Notes under the pieces: model-generated
What the model saw: the letters and a program-made list of their open reading frames with translations, nothing else
The model's database searches: none
What the model was told of the DNA's origin: nothing
Program-made: the position numbers and the translations under genes
Origin: Cunninghamia lanceolata
Lineage: Eukaryota > Streptophyta > Pinopsida > Cupressales > Cupressaceae
NCBI GenBank assembly: GCA_027924645.1
Contig: BSBN01000037.1
Span: forward strand, 1,550,001 to 1,614,000
Direction: 5' to 3'
Length of the DNA: 64,000 nucleotides
Part shown: in pieces, positions 61,080 through 64,000 of the stretch
Numbering within the stretch: the first letter of the stretch is position 1
Layout: each line of letters starts with the position of its first letter

Positions 61080-61680
61080 CTATAAAAAATCATGAATCCA
61101 CTACTAGGCAATTTGTGGATGACCACAAAACCAAAGTAAGTCTAAAAGAGTTTCAAGTTGCCAACAAAATAGGCACCAAAGGTTATTAACACAAAGATTT
61201 GTTAGTTAGTTGCCAATAAGAAGATCTTGGTAAAGTAATCACTAGGCAAAATGCACAATCTTGGGATCCACAATTGTTTTACAAACCATTTAGAAGTGGT
61301 TGTCCAATATAAAACATGGATTAAATAGACCATCTAAAATTTAGTTTTTGAACCATAGGAAAATATGATGAAAGCCATCTATAACAAAGTCTTCCTAGGG
61401 TACAATTGTGTAAGGGAGTATCCAAATACCACTTGCATGCCTTCCACCAAGGCTTAGTAGAATAGATTGAGATTTTGTGCATGTGTTGTGAAGGGACAAC
61501 CTCGATTATCATTTGGAATGCTTTTTTGTCTAAAAGGTTTAGATTGGACATAGATCTAGCCTATGACCAAGATAACCAAGAGAAATCAACCTTGAAATAC
61601 AAATCTTGGAGATGCCTAATTCCAAGTTTCTAAAACACTTCAGAGCTTGTGTATCCAATAAATTTGAGCCAATGACTTAT
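61080..61680 (-). pseudogene. LINE ORF2 C-terminal remnant, minus strand
   Basis: The reverse-strand reading gives LGIRHLQDLYFKVDFSWLSW, an open stretch at 61321-61551 with KPWWKACKWYLDTPLHN, then a degenerate zf-RVT-like Cys/His cluster WCLFCWQLETLLDLLWFCGH at about 61175-61115. The order resembles the region after RT in plant L1 ORF2. No RT core was found upstream. Confidence 0.45.
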
Positions 61681-61769
61681 TTAAAAAAATAATGGTGGGA
61701 GACCACCTTAAGGATTGTTGGTTTATGGATATCCCAATTGAAAATCCATCTCCATTTCACATTATCCAT

Positions 61770-64000
61770 AGCTCAAGAGAGCTTCTAAGCCTTCCAAATG
61801 CTTTTCTAGGGTTTCATAGATTTCTAACTTGTAGGTTAAAAGAAAAACAATCAAGGTATAAGAAAAAAAAGTATTGGAAGGAAAGTGTGCTTAGAATCAT
61901 CTAAAGAACACCTCAACATTTTTTTAGAAAATTATGAGGCTTTGGAGTAAGCCACCTAGTAGATCATCTAGATTGGACTAGGTCAACTAGTAGGCCACCA
62001 CTTCATGATTTTGGCCTCTATTTTGCATATTTTTTCCTCTACCTCTTGTGGTGGGTGTCTCTTAGTGTCAATATCTCATATATACATAGAAGGCAGCAAG
62101 AAAGAAGGTGCAACTTAGGGTTTATGTAGTAAGTTTTTCTCTATTTCTCATGGTCCAAGAATAAAAGGTAAATTCTTTCAGTTTTCTTACCATTTTCAAA
62201 GGCTATCAATAGTGTACTTTAGGGACACTTTTATTTTCTATCAACTCTACCTTCATGTTTCAGGGCCCTATCATTCCATTTCTAGTTGAAATTGTTCCTA
62301 GTTCTTTCTCTTCATTGTTTTGTTTCCATACACATGCATAAGGTTTTCCATTGGTTTCATAGTTTCTATTATTCTTTGACAAGTCCACGCTTTTGAGGAA
62401 TATTTATGTACTATTTCATATCTCCTTGAAAAAAATTAGGCCACATAACCTAGGACTAGGCCACCCTTATTGGACTAGGTATTTAGTGTGGTAGTTAATA
62501 TAGGACCAAGCATTCAAATAGGGCATCCCACTTGGGACATCTAAATCCCTTTGGCCAAAGAACTCCAAAAATCTCAACACAACATCTACATGTCATTCTT
62601 ATCATTTTCCAATCAATGAAACTCTACCCAGAAGTGCACCTAGATCCTCTTTTGTTCTATTCTTTGTTTTTTAGTGTTATTACTTAGTTTCTTATTGTCA
62701 TTGCAATCCTATTGTATCTTGTCTTTTATTGGTTGTTATTCTCATCTCTATTGTTACTTGTGTAATGTTAACAATTTCATACCCTACAATTTTTTAACTA
62801 AAATTGTACCTATTTTAGTGCCCATTCTTGTAGCATGTTTTTAGGACTCATTTAAACCTATCCCTAGCCTTTTCTCCTAATGTTAAGTGTGTTAGTGTTT
62901 TCTTGTCATTATTTTTAATAGTTTTATGTTTATTTTGTTTATTGTAACCATTGTATAATGTTTCTGATTTGATTGCTCTAAGACTAAAATACAATTTTAC
63001 CAACATTTGCATAGTCACAATTACATCTGAAAATGATATAGCCATATGAATTTTATTTAATGATGAATATGACGACTTTTCAGTTCCCTTTGGTTTTATA
63101 ACCACCATTTATCCAAGCTTTATTGAGTTTCAACAAGATTCCCTAGTTGTGTTAACCAAAATAACAATTAGATGAGTGTGGATTTGAAAATTGTAACGTA
63201 GAAAATTGCATACCCTAACAATTGCACGTTATGTTTTGGGATCACTTTGGAGTTCATTCTCCTAGCATGTTGTAGGGGTCATTTTAGCCTTAGCCTCAGT
63301 CTTTTTCTCTCACCAAATTGCAAAATTTAATTGCACATTCCTATTCTTCCTAGCGACCTAAGAACATGTGTTGGATTTGAGGAAATTTCTTTCAGACACC
63401 AATGTAATGCATGGATGTCCACATGATGCACTAGCATCCCATAAGTTTTTTAAAATTAAAATATCAATTTCCTACCTAGATACCAACTATCAACTACTGT
63501 AACACTCATCTACCCAAAAAACACCTCTAATATTTTAATCCAATCCTTCAACTGCAAAGAAATCCGTTTTGAAAATCTATTGTTTTTGATTTGGCTAAGA
63601 AGAATGTAACTCTCCAACAAGAAAACTCTATCTTAGCTCTCTTGGCTCTTTCTTGACTCTATGCTCCTAAATATACCACCATTAATTCCTGCTCAAGGAT
63701 TTATGTTGCTCCACTATGGTTGACTCCTCCAAAGAGCTCACTCCTCCTTTTCTACATCATGCTACTAATATTGTTCTCGGTTGAATAATATTGTAGCAAA
63801 TACCTTTCCCACATTTAATTCTATGTTTCTCTTGGCATATTTCTTGGTGACTATCACCTCCTCTTATCAAATCCAATAGACACTAATATTTATTGCTCCT
63901 TGTAGACCTAAGGGTAATATTTGTAGAATTTTGTCAATGTTCTTAGTTCCTAGATGCACTTAGACTAAGATCTTTCTCTTTTCTATTTGACTTCTCATAG
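61770..64000. other. AT-rich intergenic DNA, no gene recognised
   Basis: Only short unrelated ORFs on both strands, with no LTR ends, primer sites, exons or RNA genes that I could support. Confidence 0.5.

Noticed and set aside
61692..61904. Plus-strand 70-residue ORF
   Set aside because: Opposite strand to the decayed LINE sequence and without motifs.
1..64000. tRNA, rRNA or organelle gene insertions
   Set aside because: No cloverleaf with conserved boxes and no rRNA or organelle gene sequence was noticed.

Overview
This is eukaryotic, plant nuclear DNA made mostly of old transposable elements stacked inside one another. It holds spliced plant-type gene fragments, Ty1/copia, Ty3/gypsy-like and L1-type elements, and long intergenic stretches. 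The gene poverty and depth of nesting suggest a large-genome plant, possibly a gymnosperm; that attribution is inference.

Host genes: two minus-strand copies of a short-chain dehydrogenase that looks like 3-ketodihydrosphingosine reductase (TSC10/KDSR). Copy 1 (253-806) shows only exons 1-2. Copy 2 (56950-58422) shows four exons with an apparent one-base frameshift in exon 3. Their upstream regions are also homologous. In copy 2 this upstream DNA is continuous across 58786/58787; in copy 1 it is split by 27.7 kb of nested retroelements.

1179-28882: Copia-A, about 4.9 kb without its insertions, with TSD AATAT. Inside it lie LTR-B (1676-4499, TSD TTGGA), LTR-C (4996-24049, TSD ACTAA) and solo LTR F (27328-28248, TSD CCATT). 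LTR-C holds LTR-D (about 6739-20892), whose 3' LTR holds LTR-E (15525-20744, TSD CATTG). Removing B, C and F rejoins the Copia-A reading frame at each junction.

28888-42764: the displaced end of the copy-1 upstream region, a LINE ORF1 remnant, then element G, which has a Tat/Ogre-like primer-binding site and antisense ORFs. Its 3' LTR is split by Copia-H (35630-42680, TSD TTCCC), the best preserved copia here.

42765-56755: a truncated LTR element, then a roughly 1.4 kb AT-rich element with terminal inverted repeats that appears to have been split by an L1-type LINE with RNase H (about 44161-55585). Downstream of the LINE coding region is an unusual 4 kb array of hairpin-forming TTGTATA/TATACAA repeats with a 1,101-bp tandem duplication.

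56950-64000: SDR copy 2, its upstream region, then decayed minus-strand LINE fragments and AT-rich DNA with nothing recognisable. No rRNA, tRNA, CRISPR array or intact autonomous element was seen. All boundaries and identities were judged by eye.
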